Positions 10,508-22,578 of a stretch of 64,000 bases of DNA are shown here, in pieces (position 1 is the first letter of the stretch; every line of letters starts with the position of its first letter). Made by a program: the position numbers and the translations under genes. Location: NCBI GenBank assembly GCA_010909165.1, contig MU008163.1:1922001-1986000 (forward strand). The letters run 5' to 3'. This DNA is from Anthoceros angustus. Lineage: Eukaryota > Streptophyta > Anthocerotopsida > Anthocerotales > Anthocerotaceae. Under the pieces are notes generated by a model, which did not search any database, had not been told where the DNA came from, and was given only the letters and a program-made list of their open reading frames with translations.

Positions 10508-12730
10508 GGTTTCTAATATAAATTGGACGTAAGCTAACTCATTTCCAGTGTTCCATCAGTCGCCTACTGCACTGATGCCCACTTCAGATCCTCCGTTCTT
10601 TCTCCAGATCCTGTGTGGTATCATGACCATTCTGCGTTTTCGCACCGGATACTGCGCGGAATTACTATGGCTTTGCAACCTTCTCTGACCTTCTCTTACT
10701 GCTGTGCTTCTTGCCAGGACTAGTTAACACAAGATCTGTCGGTCTGTACTGGGTCCTCGGATGTTTTCTTTTAAGGCAGCGTTGATCCATTCTTGTCTTG
10801 AATGTACATGCATCCGTGACTCGTCAATTGTGGCAGCTCGAGGCTTGTAACCAGGAACTAGACAGGTTGCACTGGTACTTCATGCAAGGACATCTGATGC
10901 CCCTGCTGCAAGCGTGCCCTGTTGCCTTCCCTGCACACAGACTCTACACAACGGCAACGGATCCCTGCACGAGGCCACGTGATGTGTGTCCAATGGCCCA
11001 TCCTGCCGGCAACCAGGTATGCACACAGAACTGCCTTTTACCCATCTTCCTTTCCATGGCTTTGAATACAAACGACATCCTCGATCGTCCTGGACGTCTT
11101 CGACGTTGCTTTTTTGCTTTCCGGGTCTTCGCAGCCCTGGGCCATGGGGCCATGGCTGCCAGGTCTGCCTGGGCCCGAGCCTGGGCAGCAAAACAAGGAG
11201 ACGCGACAGGATGGAGAAAGCAGAGGAAGAAGGTACCAGAAACGCCCGCCCCTCGCACACCCTGCTCTTTGTGCCGGGTTGGTGCCATTTTCCAATATTA
11301 GCACCCGCGGTGAAGCGGCCACGCCGCCCTTCTCACAAATACTGGATAAATCGAAGCCATGAATGAAAAGAGCCCGATCCCGTCCGTGCCCGAGCAAACC
11401 GGCTGACAAAACGCGCCTCCTTCATTGCAACGTGCAACGCGAGGGTTTGGCCTGTTTCGGGCCGGGCCCGCTTCCAATTCAATTCGAGCCCGTCGCGTGG
11501 CTCAGATATTTGAGCCGCCTGGACGGAAAGCGGCACATGGGAACACGCCTGGGACTCTATCTGAAACTCCCTGCTACCCATCATTCGACGTACATCTTCT
11601 AACCGCCTCAGTTATGCGCTTTTATGGCGCAGTGAAATCCCAATGTCAACGAGCTCGGCTACCCACACCTGTCACCTACCGGCGCTCGGGCCCGCAACCA
11701 GATTAACTTGCTGTACATAATTCGGCGCAGCTCTTGTTTATCGCGGCGAATCATGTCGCGATAAGCGAGGTTTAATGTACCGTACGAGCGTGACGATACG
11801 AGTGACTCGGGTTTCGACCCCTCGTCAGCTCGCCATGTGACCTGCAACTGCGCGGGTCTCACCGCTTCGCTAAATGTCGAAAGTCTGAATTAGGGTTTAA
11901 GCCGCGGATATTGTATTCAAACAATTGCGCGCACTGCCGGCGGGAAGGCGCCACGGGACGGGACAGGTCGGGTCGGGCCGGGTCGGGTCACGGGGGCAGG
12001 GGAGTACACCGACCTTGTTTGCTTGTCTGTCTTGCGCGTTGCCTGGAAATGCGAGCCTGCGACCGCCTTTCTTCCATGCCAGTGCTTGTGCGTTCTGAGC
12101 TCTGAGAGAGAGTTTTGATGACGATGCCCGCCCGTCTTATCTGTGTCACGATCCGGATCCGGCTGGCGTGCCGCCATTGGCTGCCGAGGAGTGTGTGACG
12201 CCTGGCCGCCTCTCGGGCAGCATCGCATTGCCCGGCCTCTTGGCACGGCCAGCCAGTCTGCTAATTCTGTCTCCTGATCGTGGTGAGGGACGGTGGCGCT
12301 CCCTGCCTGGAAGCATCCGCTTGCGATTGTGGGATAGGTTTGAGGAAATTCGTGCTGGAGGTTGGGAGAGCAGGGAGATCGAGCTCGGCTGAATGCTTTC
12401 ATGTAATTTGCAGCGGGAGGGATGGACGCTATGGTGAGGAATAGCTTGGATTGGAGCTCCTCCAGTAGTTGGATGCTTTTGCGTTTCTGTGAAGGAGAGG
12501 AGCTGGCGCTTTGGAAGCCGCTTGAGGGAGCCTGACTGTTCAGCTTTTCGGGACGTGAATCCGCTGCCCGGGTTTCGGTTCTGCGGGAGGTTGAGGCTTG
12601 GACGGTGTGTGGACGAGGGATGGGAGGCCGTTCGCGTCCATCCGGCAGGCGCGCTTTGTACGGCCCCGGTAGCGGAAGGAGGTCGAGGTCGCCGGATTGG
12701 CAGGTTTGTCAGCACGGATCTGGTTGATGC
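10508..12730. other. Intergenic between UTP4 and the DUF641 gene
   Basis: No protein family recognised. GC-rich overlapping frames at about 10.8-11.4 kb occur on both strands and look like composition artefacts. A G-rich run (GGGACGGGACAGGTCGGGTC and onward, about 11956-12003) could form a G-quadruplex. The last few hundred bases are probably promoter and 5' UTR of the next gene. Confidence 0.4.
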
Positions 12731-14284
12731 GTGCGGTGCGAGGGAGAGAAGGGAAGAGAAAGGAAAGGGAGGGGATGTTGCGCCGTTTGTGTGATGGTAT
12801 TGATTAAGAACTGTTGTGGTTTGTGTTTGAGGAATCAGTTTGAGTGCAGGAGGGAGAATCCGGAGGTGGACGCTTTCGAGTCGTTTTACAGGATGAGGCA
12901 CGCAGACGCAAGGGTGCATGCCATGGGATCTCCTTTCCGGGAGGGAGATTACCTGGGTGCGAAAGTGTCCCAGTGTGAGAAGGCTCATCATTCCAGGAGG
13001 CGGTCGGGGAGGCGGACTCACAGCCTGGACTCGCCCGAGAGTGACAGCTACACGCTTGCGGATCTTTTCTGCCAGGGGGATGACATGTATGACGCATTCC
13101 ACAGCGGCAGGAGCGGGCGTCCCAAGGGCCCCTGGAATGCGCTCTTTTCCAGTCTTTTCAGCTGCGTCTCCAGCCCGCGCTCTTCTGCCAGTCGTGCCTA
13201 TACGGATAAGCGAGCCAGGGAGCTGATGGAGCTTAGCAGGCGGCAGGAATCGGCGCTGGCAGACAAGCAAGATACCATTGATATTCTGGAGTGGAAGCTT
13301 CAGCAGCTGCAGCTCTTCGGGCAGGACAGCGCGAGGTGGCTATCGTCCATGTCCAAGCGGTTTGCTCTTGGCCGGGATCGCGATTCCCCCGCCTCCGAAT
13401 CGTCTGAGAAGGGACGCTTCGAAAACTACCTTGCGGGAGTGAAGCTGATGGACAACGATGTGCTGGCGGTTTTGGTTTTGCTGGATACCGCTGTGGTGCG
13501 CGCAAGGATTGCCGTGCGATGCTTCTGCCGCATCTTCATGAAGCAGATGGAGCTGTCCGGGTAATTATTATATTCGTACGTTCTCCTCTGTCTGTTCTCT
13601 TTACGCGCGGTTTATGCACCCGGAGATTTTTACTTACCAGGCTTGATTGTGATTTGCGTCTTCAGGTATGCAGTTTGGAAGGCTTTGTCAGACATGGAAC
13701 CAAGGACGAATTTCGCGCGGAAGGAGCATGCGGCTTTTGTGCTAGAATCACACATCAACAAGGCCTTGTACCACTCCTTTGAAAGCGAGAGCTTTGATGA
13801 TGCTGGAATCACGAAGTTCATGGACCCAGACCAGCGATGTGTGGTCCGGTTGGAAGAATACGAGACTCTGAAGCTAGTGGATGCTGTCGACGCTGTGAAC
13901 AGGAAACACAGACTGTTCGATTCCGACTTCCTTCGCTTCTGCGACACCAAGATGCGGGAGATGTGGTTTTTGTTTCCATGGAACATAGTGTTCCATACCC
14001 CTGAGCAGAGGGCCGTCTTTACTGGTTCGTTTCTGGATGCAGCCAAGAATGTGTGGCTTCTTCACAGGCTGGCCCACTCCTTGAATCCTGTGTGCACTAT
14101 TTTGAGAGTGGGCCGAGGCGCACCAATTGACACAAGGTATGTCGAGGTGGTGGCCATCCCGCCTTATGAGACCTGTAGGAAATGCGTCAAGCCCAAGGTG
14201 GAGTTCATGACCATGCCAGGATTCAGGGCTCATCACAGGGTCACTAAATGTCAGGTCTACCAGCACTTCTCATGTAGCAGATAG
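12731..14284 (+). CDS. DUF641/GIL1-like (IRK-interacting type) protein
   Basis: Plant family that includes GIL1 (gravitropic in the light) and IRK-interacting proteins; the biochemical role is unclear. Two exons, 12731-13560 and 13666-14284 (phase-2 intron), give 1449 nt, 482 aa. A probable coiled coil lies at about residues 155-200 (KRARELMELSRRQESALADK, then DTIDILEWKLQQLQL). The family core begins at the exon junction: FMKQMELSG|YAVWKALSDMEP, HAAFVLESHINKALYHSFE, LRFCDTKMREMWFLFPWN, and ends with the typical VEFMTMPGFR...CQVYQH tail. The start is uncertain: in-frame ATGs occur at 12731, 12794, 12893 and 12923, and an acceptor-like site (GAGTGCAG) near 12849 leaves room for an upstream exon. 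The family assignment is firm; the N terminus is not. Confidence 0.8.
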
Positions 14285-16011
14285 CCGCTGGCTAGTGCAA
14301 TCTCAGGCTGCCACTGTTGTGGACGACAGTTGACGGTAAGGTGAGTCTTGGGTTTCTGAAGTTCCTGGGGTAATGCGCAAGGCACAAGTCCAGCTGATTC
14401 ACTTGATACATCATCTGTCTGTTGGTTTCTCAGGAGGACCAAAGAGAGCCTGGGGATAAACGAGTTTTTCCTCTACAAAGCTATGGTTTTATCTCCCCCG
14501 ATCTATCTCCCGCCGGGACGCTATGGGTCTCAAGAGTCCCTTGCATCGTAGGTAGGCAGCTACCGCAGAACTATGAGCGCCATGTACAGTACCCGATCTT
14601 GTATTTGTTGCGCCTATTCCCAATCCGAGAATTGGAATTATTCTTACCAGCCTAATTTGCATGTCATGGTCACTTGGGCCCAATTTTCTTCGGGAACTGC
14701 GCTAATGTTTGTGCTATTTTCTCACTGGATTGGGAAGTCCCTCAAGCCCAATGGAGTGTCCATGCAAAAGTTTCAATCGTAAGTGTTAGATTTTAAAGAT
14801 AAATAATATGTTTTTAAGTTTGTTTAGTAAATTGGATATTAAATATAATTTAGTCTGTATTAGGATAATTGTATTCTATAACAAAGTGTTGGCATATCTA
14901 GGTACAATAGCACAACATCAAAAACCTAGAGTGCAAATAGCATACGCTTTAAACTTAAAACACTCTCTACAAAATATACATCTTTATATATGTATCTATT
15001 AAAAATTACAATGATATAATAAATTTTATTATATCTAAATTAAAATTCATCAACCAATATAACACCAATTTTTTATGTCCATGAGTCTGGTTGCCATATT
15101 GTTGTGAGGGCTTCCGGACCTCTTATCTTGGAAGATGAGTCTCACGATAAATTAAAGCAAGACACCCAAGTATCCTATACAACCACACCATGGGGGGGTT
15201 CGATAGCCTAAACGTGGAGGGACTAAATTCAAACAACACTTTATATATCTATGGAACTATATACAAAATAATATAAGCACGAAAGAAGGGAACAGCCTAA
15301 CTCCAACAGCAACTCTACTGTCCACAATGGAACCTCACCATCTGCCAGGCCACAACGCTGCATGATCAAGCCTGTGCAGCACCCATGGAAAAACTAAACA
15401 CTTCATCAAAGAAGCTTCTATCCAACCTCTACATCCAGCAGCAGAACCAAATTGGCAAACGATAGGTTGGAAGTTCATCCCTGTGAGCGCATACATAGCA
15501 ATAGCAAACGAGCTCCAATTTGAGCTAAATTCAATAGAAAAATTCACAATATAGGGTGAGCTCAGCAAGCCTTGATGTTCAACTTACAGTGAAGCTGCCA
15601 TAACTCGCAACAGAGAGACTCTAACAACCAATTTGTCTAGCCCGTTCTGCACCTTCTCGTATTCGGATGGTTCTTGTGCAAAAGCATCCCAAGCAGCCAT
15701 CTTCAACCCACCACGCTCCCACTTTCAGCCATCATCGAGAGCCAAATCTTTCTCTCTCAATTTGGCCCGGTCAGTCATGTCACATAACAGTAGTTCTTGT
15801 AATCTAAACATTATATAATACCAGCCTATCATCTAGTAAGTGCCAATTGCTTATCACACTGTCTCCTAGCCGACATGATTGAGGATGACATGGATAACTA
15901 AAGTCTCCTCGCTTCTAAACATATGAAACTAGACGTTGACAGGTAGCACCATAAAAGCAAGCAATGGTTCAAGAGTATTTGCGTGCATATACACAGCTCG
16001 CAAACATCGTG
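14285..16011. other. Intergenic, AT-rich, unassigned
   Basis: The first 150-200 bp is probably 3' UTR of the DUF641 gene. From 14.8 kb the DNA is AT-rich. A minus-strand frame at 15335-15568 has no recognised match. The segment 15100-15850 could be a decayed retrotransposon but shows no diagnostic end, primer-binding site or protein. Confidence 0.35.
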
Positions 16012-17765
16012 GATTTTCCAAGCTTCACACAACTTTTATAGGTACAAGGTCCTAATCAATATGCACTATTTGCTGTTGAGCGGACACAATCTTTTGCAAA
16101 AAGTAGCACGTTTAGTTTGCTCCTAGGCCGTTTGTGGATACCACACTTGGTAAGATCGCGAGTTAATTACAAGTGTTGCTACAACCAAATGTTATAAGCA
16201 AGTGTAAATTATGAATATAAACAACGGAATACATATAAATTAGTCTAGACTCACAATTGATTAGCATTGACATCTTTTGCAAATGTTGAATCTGAGGGAG
16301 AGGAGAATAGTATACAATGTACCACTTTAGGAATAAGAGGGAAAGTTTGGCGATCAAGTCCTCCAGGATACATGGAAGTTCACATCATTTGGTGACACTT
16401 GGGGAGAGGGAGCGGGAGAGGGAGAAGGAGATGGGGATGGTCCATCATGTAACAAAATAGGAGGAAAAATTAGGAGTGAAGGATACATGGGACCATGATT
16501 TGATAACACTTGGGGAGAGGGATCTAGGAGAAGGAGATGGCGATGGGGGATGGTCTAGTGGGTACTACTTTAGGAAAAGGAGGGAAGCGATGGAAGGTAG
16601 GTGGCAATCTCACGGGTACATTGCGAATGGGGGGAGTGCGAGACGGATGCGGGTTCAGTCTTATAGCCATGCTAGATATGGTGCTGCATAGTAACAACAA
16701 AACAAATAGGCCAGTGGTAGCTTTCTTTCACAAATTAGCACTCCACCACAAAGAATATGTTACTTGGAATCGGAGTAGTGCACAGATATGGGCTATTTAA
16801 ACTCACATACACAGGTTACCGAAATTATTGATCTAATCTTGTTCCATCTCGATATTACATTTATTTCCTGTTAATTAATGGACAACAATAGCCACAAAAA
16901 AATATTTATAAATTTTAATATTTATTTATATTATTCATATATATAGTAAATATTATAAATTATATACCCATTTTTATTTATGGATACATTATATAAAATT
17001 TTATATAGTAGAATTTCTTACAAATACTACTATTCTTGCATGAATTTACTCAACTAAAAATACTGTTTAGCTTCAAATCATTTACTCAGACAATGATAAG
17101 AAAGGTAGGTATCCTTAATCGAGCATTGTGCTAAGTGGTTGCCTAGTTACGGAGGCCATCAAAAGGAAGATACAGCTACATGGTACATGCTGATATGGGC
17201 CTGTGAGGTGCAATACCCCATCGTAGATTTCTCAGTGGAGAGCAACAGTGGCTTCTCAGTGGCTTTTGATATGTTATTAAATATGGGCTTTTTCAGTTCG
17301 CAACCCTTCTATGTCATCCGCAAGGGAGTTTTCAAAGCCTTTCCACCTTGACCCTTTGCAAGAAACCCTGAGTTGTGTGCTTCCCAAGAGGAAGCACCTC
17401 GTCGTTGCGAAATGTTGAAACACTCTGAAGCTCCTGACGGAGCCACAATTGCAACCATACAATTGCCCATATCCTCCTATCGCACTCCAGCCCATGCCTG
17501 GATATGTCCCTATCCAGATGCATGGGCAATCACGTCTCTACTGAGGCCGCAGAGCCCTCTTCATATGCCCCTCCCATCGAGGACAGTGTAATAGGGACCA
17601 GGTTCATCCTCTATGGATAAGCTCCTGACAAAGCAGTGGAAGTTGGCAATGCAGGGTAGAGCTGGACAGCCCCAGCACAAGAATTTATCTGTTCAAGAAC
17701 TCTACACCATCCTTCCTATCAGCATACGGCCAGACGGCACCGCCATCCCTCCCTCTTACATTGCA
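16012..17765 (-). repeat. Diverged inverted copy of the array unit
   Basis: On the minus strand this stretch follows the same order as part of the large array: a PPR-like fragment (17765-17230), the junction CCGTAACTAGGCAACCACTT (near 17150), a middle AT-rich part that no longer aligns, the AGCCATGCTAGATATGG block (near 16650), two copies of the internal minisatellite (16600-16335), AACATTTGCAAAAGATGTC (near 16280) and the ACTTGCTTATAACATTTG... block ending near 16012. It lacks the later AT-rich blocks and the 3' end of the small minus-strand gene found in array units. It is more diverged from every array unit than they are from each other, so it is an older copy. Confidence 0.75.
17240..17505 (-). 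pseudogene. Degenerate PPR-motif fragment
   Basis: On the minus strand one frame reads SGFLAKGQGGKALKTPLRMT, a stop, then KGCELKKPIFNNISKAT. This follows the PPR consensus SGY..NG.GEEAL.LF..M...G..PN...F..IL.AC. The upstream part (MGWSAIGGYGQLYGCNCGSV then RSFRVF) resembles a preceding L-type motif, MYGKCGSI..A..VF. Stops and a frameshift make it non-functional. It matches the fragment in the array units. Confidence 0.5.
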
Positions 17766-17986
17766 ACGCACACAAACAAATGACTGCGTTCCCGACCCTT
17801 GCTTGCGACTTCGGAAAGATCTCCACTATAAGCTTCTTATACCGCTTCATGGATCATGCTCGTAATGCGGACGCTCAAAATTGTATAACATATATGTACA
17901 ATAGACAATGACACAATATCTAAAATAAGACTTTGATATGTACACTATAGGTTCACATGTTCTTATATTACAACGGTCAAATCTTA

Positions 17987-18608
17987 GGAATACCGATCTC
18001 GTCACGGGCCGTCGTGTGTGTGACATAGTTTTTTTGGGCTGTACTGTACTCCAATATGCCATGGCATCTTCAAAATTCCTTCGTATAATATATGTATAAT
18101 ATGCGCCACATCAGCTCGGCTAGGGTTGTGCGGGCAAAAAACTTTCTATCACACAATTTTGGCCCGGTGTTCCCATTGTGTCATGCAGAAGTTTTGTTCC
18201 CTGGGGTTTTAGGGTTACGATCAGGTACTCAATGCTATGTGAAACTGCACCCCAATAGTCAGCAACAAACGCCCACTGCGTACCAAAACAAGCAACCCCA
18301 GTGGCAACGCCGAGACGCAGCAAAGAACCGAGTGTAGCGCAAATGCAAACACAGACCACCCAAAGATATGCATGATGCAATGGCACCCAAACGCCCATCA
18401 CAAGAGTCAACCCTAAACCCTAACCACAAGTGGGTAAGAGAAAAAAGTTTGTGTGCATCATCAGCTGAACGAGATCGCTACACCCAAGGGCCACAGCGAA
18501 GACCGATGTGGTCATGCTAGAAATAGTCCCGCCGTATGCTACGGGACTATTTCTTTCTGTACAGAACCCTAAAAACATATGAATGGTCCGTGACGAGATC
18601 CATATTCC
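17987..18608. mobile_element. Foldback/MITE-like element, same family as 5520-6005
   Basis: The left end GGAATACCGATCTCGTCACG (17987) is mirrored by the right end, whose reverse complement is GGAATATGGATCTCGTCACG (18608). About 21 of 24 terminal bases match. No protein is encoded. The interior does not resemble the first element, but the GATCTCGTCACG core is shared. Both flanks carry the same sequence in direct orientation: ACTATAGGTTCACATGTTCTTA at 17944 and ACTATAGGTTGATGAATTCTTA at about 18664, with ACAACGG(T/C)CAAA following. Confidence 0.55.
18519..18554. repeat. Hairpin, 13-bp perfect arms
   Basis: AGAAATAGTCCCG at 18519-18531 pairs exactly with CGGGACTATTTCT at 18542-18554 around a 10-base loop. 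It lies inside the foldback element and may be part of its structure. Confidence 0.75.
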
Positions 18609-19305
18609 ATACAAATCCAAATTTGTAGATTGCTCCAATCTAAAACACAATAATCAAATCCATACTATAGGTTGATGAATTCTTACAACGGCCAAAATTA
18701 TCTTATGAATATTCTCATATCCGCACTATAGCTTCATAAATTCTTAAGATAAGATACTCAAATTTATATTATTGTTATTATTATTATTACTATTATATAT
18801 ACCACTTGTATCATAAATATTTTAAATATTTTACTACTATCCGATGATATTACGAAAAAGCAAGAATCAATAATCCTTTGAAGTGTTTGTATCAAAATTT
18901 AATGATGGTTCAAATCCCCCTCACCACACGAGATCTTTGCCATCCTCAGCGACAGTTACGGAATGGAGCTCGTCTACAAGTCGAAGAGCTCGCTTCCTCG
19001 TTCAAGGGGGCCTGTATCTAACCTAGGAGGCAAATCACTAGATCGATGTCACAAGGCGCTGCACTTGCCAGCAGGTTGAGCCCTCTTTGAGTTTAACACT
19101 TTCAGAGACTTGAGGTCGGTTGATCCAGGCAGATTCGTGATCCAGGTAGTTCCAATGAGTCACCTGGTGCATCATATGTAGCACGCTCGGGTGGTTTCTC
19201 CACTGGCTCGGAGGCTGCCGCAGATATTGCTTCTCACAGCTCGTTGCTCTGTGGATAGATTGAATTCCAGGAAAAGCTTTTTGTACCTTTCATTGCTGGG
19301 ATAGG

Positions 19306-22300
19306 TCAAGATTCAGGTAGTTCCAACGATGGCGTCTCGGTTTGAAAAGAAGATAACTTGTCAAGAATGCTCTGTGCATCCTCTGGACTGCCACACCTAA
19401 CATACATGTCCGCCAGTGACCTCCTCATCGACTCACGGTACTCTAACCCGCCTTCAATTACCTCAGCGTGAAGCTGTTTACCAACTGCGAGGTCTTCTGA
19501 ACTTGCACAAGTTTTAAGAATGTGGAGAAAGATTTCTTCATTAGGCTTAACGCCCTCCACCTGCATTTGCTGGAAGAGCTTAAAAAGATAGGCTGCGGAC
19601 CCAGACTGAGCATGGCCTTCAAACATGGCACTCCACGAGTCTACGTTTCGATTGGGCAGAGTCTCAAACACTTGCTGGGCATCCACCAGACTCTTACACT
19701 TCACGTACATACTGATGAGGGCGTTGCTGGTGAACAGCTCTCCCTCATATCCAGATTCTTTGATGCGCTTATGCACCTCCCTGCCTTCCTTTAGAGCTGA
19801 TGCAGTACCACATGCGTTCAACATGAGCCCAAAGGTTGCAGAGTTTTCCTTAAAACCTTGATTCTGCATTTGCTGAAAAAGAGTAAAGGCTTCCTTGAGC
19901 TGCTTGTGCAGTGTATATCCTTTGATCATCGTGTTCCAAGAGATCACCTCCTTATCACGCATACCGTTGAACACTTTCCGTGCTTCAGAGGTGCTCCCAC
20001 ACTTACAGTACATGTCAATTAGAGCGTTCCCAACATACACATCGGAATCAAATCCACTTTGGTTTATCTCATTATGAAGCTGCTTCCCAAGATCCAGCGA
20101 ACCTAGGCTGCCACAGGCCCCGAGGATGTTGACAAAAGTCACTTGGTTTGGCTTCACCTCCGAAGCTTTCATCAGCCGATACATGACAAAGGCTTCCTCT
20201 TCCAGACCACAATATGAGTAAGCCCCAATCATTGCCGTCCAAGAAAACACGTTCTGTAGTGGCATCCTGTCAAACACTTGGCGGGCATCTTCAATGCTCC
20301 CGCATTTTCCATACATTGACACCAGGGCAGTTCCAACAAACAAGTCCGTATCTGACCCGTTGCTCAATAAGTGGGAATGAATCCTCCTACCCTCCTCAAG
20401 GGAACTCGGTCGGTTACACACATTCAGAACACTGGCGAAAGTGACCTCGTTAGGCCTTACACCCTCTCTCTGCATCTGCCAGAACAGTCTCAGTGCCTCC
20501 TTTGGACGGCCGCCACGTGCATACCCACTAATGAGTGCTGTCCAACAGACCACACTATTGTGACCAGACATCTGCACAAAAGCTTCCCGAGCATCGTCGA
20601 GAGACCCACATTTTGCATACATGTTAACCAGAGAAGTCCCCAAAAACGTATCCAGCTCCAGTCCTTTCTTCTTGATGTAAGCATGCACTCGCTTGCCCTC
20701 CTGCAAGTTCAACGTATGTGCGCAAGCATTGAGTACACCGACCAGGGTAATCTCATTTGGTTCCATACCGTGAGACTCCATCTGCCTAAATAATTGCAGT
20801 GCCTCACCCGGCTGCCCATGCTGAACGCATCCAGCAATAAGAGCAGTCCAAGTGACAATATTTCGTTCAGGCATCTTGTCAAACACTTGACGTGCCTCTG
20901 CCAAACTCCCGCATTTGGAGTACATCGAAACGAGACCAGTACCAACATACAGGTTACAATCGTCCCCAGTTCCAAGAATCCTGCTGTGGAGCTGCCTGCC
21001 CAATTCTAGAGATGCAAGTTTTGCACAAGCTGTCACTACACTGCAAGTTGTCACGGAGTCAGGAACGCGACCTTCATCTTGCATCTGGTAAAACATCTTC
21101 ACAGCTTCCTCAGAGCGCCCTTTGAACACAAGGGCCCCAATCAGGATGTTCCAAGTGATAACGTCTCGAATGGGCATTTTCTTGAATACTTGAAGGGCAG
21201 TATCAATGTCCCCTCTTTTGACATGCATATCCACCAGAGCCGTTCCCACAAAGACGTCAGTTTCATAGCCGTATTTCACAGCAAGTGACTGTGTCTTGTT
21301 GCCTTGATCTACAGCTCCTAGACTGGTACATGCATTTAGTATGTGCACGAAGGTGAACTGATCTGGACTTAGTCCCTCCTTTTGCATCTGGACGAACAAC
21401 CTCAAAGCTTCACCACCATTTCCGTCATGTGCATAGCTGCCGACCATTGCATTCCAGGCTACAGTATCACGTGACGCCATCTGATCAAAGACTTGGCGTG
21501 CATCTTTTACACTCCCACACTTCGTGTATGCTGACAGCAAAGCAGTTTGAACAATAACATGAGTTTCAAAGCTGTACTTCTTCAGCTGTTTGTGAATTTT
21601 CTTCACAGAATCTAGGTCGTCACACGTGTTGATCAGGTTGACGAAGGAAACTGGATCTGGCTTCATGCCCTGTTGGAGCATTTCATCGAAGAGCCCCAAA
21701 GCCTTACTATTGAGTCCCTGTCGTGCATACCCTCCGATCATGGAATTCCATGCTACAACATCTCGTTCAGGCATTGTATCAAATACCTTGCGGGCCTCTT
21801 CTATGCTGCCACACTTCGCATACATGTCCACCACAGTGTTTGCAACATAGGATTCAGTATGCAAACCAGCTTTAATCGCCAGCTCATGAAGCTCCTTCCC
21901 CTCCTTGAGAAGTCTCAAGGTCCCACACACACTGAGGATGCTCACAAACGTATATTTATCCCCCTCCAGACCCTCTTCACGCATCTGTTGGAACAACCTC
22001 ATAGCCTCCCTGGGCTGCTGTTCCTGCACATAACCGTCAATAATCACAGCGTACGTGACTGTGTTCTTCTCAAGCAGACTGTCAAATACCTCGTGAGCTT
22101 CTTTCATCCTCCCACACTTGACATACATCCAGACAAGTGTGGTCCCTAAAAAAACATCTGGCTTGTAGCCTATACTGATAATATGACTATGAACCAGCTT
22201 ACCATCTGCCAACAACTTCAGCTTGGTGCAGCGTTGCAGAAGACGGACACAGGCAGCGGAGAATATCAAGTCCGGGTCCAACCTGTGATCTATAGAGCGC

Positions 22301-22578
22301 ACCACTTGCAGGGCCTCCTCAAACCGTCCCTCGTCACACAATTTTTTGACTTGCTTTGGTACAGCTCGCTGCAACAATGGAACAGGAGAAGGAGGGCTCA
22401 CAGACGAAGGAGGACTCATAGAAGAACGAGGCCTCGTAGAAGAGGGAGGCCTCAAAAAAGCGCCACCATTGTACACCTGTGGCAAGTAGCAAGAAAACAT
22501 GGTCTCCACCTGCAGACCCTGACCCCTTGCTTGAAAAAGGTGAGAAGTTCCAAAACAGCAACAGCTCCTTCGAGGCAC
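19306..22578 (-). CDS. PLS-type pentatricopeptide repeat protein, no E/DYW tail
   Basis: Single-exon gene for 1090 aa. PPR proteins of this class bind organelle transcripts base by base and act in RNA editing, splicing or stability. The N terminus is rich in Ser, Pro and Arg with few acids (MFSCYLPQVYNGGAFLRPPS...), consistent with an organelle transit peptide; an in-frame ATG at 22500 (the M of MFSCY) is an alternative start. From about residue 105 to the end the protein is almost entirely PPR motifs, about 28, in P-L-S order (LVWMYVKCGRMKEAHEVFDS, NTVTYAVIIDGYVQ, and so on). It ends soon after LADMYVRCGSPEDAQSILDK without an E, E+ or DYW domain, so it cannot deaminate RNA by itself. The target RNA cannot be read from this inspection. 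Fragments of a PPR gene occur in the neighbouring repeats. Confidence 0.95.
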   Translation of the reverse strand: MPRRSCCCFGTSHLFQARGQGLQVETMFSCYLPQVYNGGAFLRPPSSTRPRSSMSPPSSVSPPSPVPLLQRAVPKQVKKLCDEGRFEEALQVVRSIDHRLDPDLIFSAACVRLLQRCTKLKLLADGKLVHSHIISIGYKPDVFLGTTLVWMYVKCGRMKEAHEVFDSLLEKNTVTYAVIIDGYVQEQQPREAMRLFQQMREEGLEGDKYTFVSILSVCGTLRLLKEGKELHELAIKAGLHTESYVANTVVDMYAKCGSIEEARKVFDTMPERDVVAWNSMIGGYARQGLNSKALGLFDEMLQQGMKPDPVSFVNLINTCDDLDSVKKIHKQLKKYSFETHVIVQTALLSAYTKCGSVKDARQVFDQMASRDTVAWNAMVGSYAHDGNGGEALRLFVQMQKEGLSPDQFTFVHILNACTSLGAVDQGNKTQSLAVKYGYETDVFVGTALVDMHVKRGDIDTALQVFKKMPIRDVITWNILIGALVFKGRSEEAVKMFYQMQDEGRVPDSVTTCSVVTACAKLASLELGRQLHSRILGTGDDCNLYVGTGLVSMYSKCGSLAEARQVFDKMPERNIVTWTALIAGCVQHGQPGEALQLFRQMESHGMEPNEITLVGVLNACAHTLNLQEGKRVHAYIKKKGLELDTFLGTSLVNMYAKCGSLDDAREAFVQMSGHNSVVCWTALISGYARGGRPKEALRLFWQMQREGVRPNEVTFASVLNVCNRPSSLEEGRRIHSHLLSNGSDTDLFVGTALVSMYGKCGSIEDARQVFDRMPLQNVFSWTAMIGAYSYCGLEEEAFVMYRLMKASEVKPNQVTFVNILGACGSLGSLDLGKQLHNEINQSGFDSDVYVGNALIDMYCKCGSTSEARKVFNGMRDKEVISWNTMIKGYTLHKQLKEAFTLFQQMQNQGFKENSATFGLMLNACGTASALKEGREVHKRIKESGYEGELFTSNALISMYVKCKSLVDAQQVFETLPNRNVDSWSAMFEGHAQSGSAAYLFKLFQQMQVEGVKPNEEIFLHILKTCASSEDLAVGKQLHAEVIEGGLEYRESMRRSLADMYVRCGSPEDAQSILDKLSSFQTETPSLELPES

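Larger units (their letters stand above)
17766..19305. other. Intergenic with a foldback element
   Basis: Holds the 17987-18608 element, then AT-rich DNA with a TTA microsatellite near 18770-18800. The last 400 bp should include the 3' UTR of the PPR gene on the minus strand. Confidence 0.5.

Noticed and set aside
10798-11409. Several overlapping frames on both strands
   Set aside because: GC-rich composition leaves five frames open at once; none matches a family.
15100-15850. Possible LTR retrotransposon remnant
   Set aside because: No paired LTR, primer-binding site or protein fragment could be identified.
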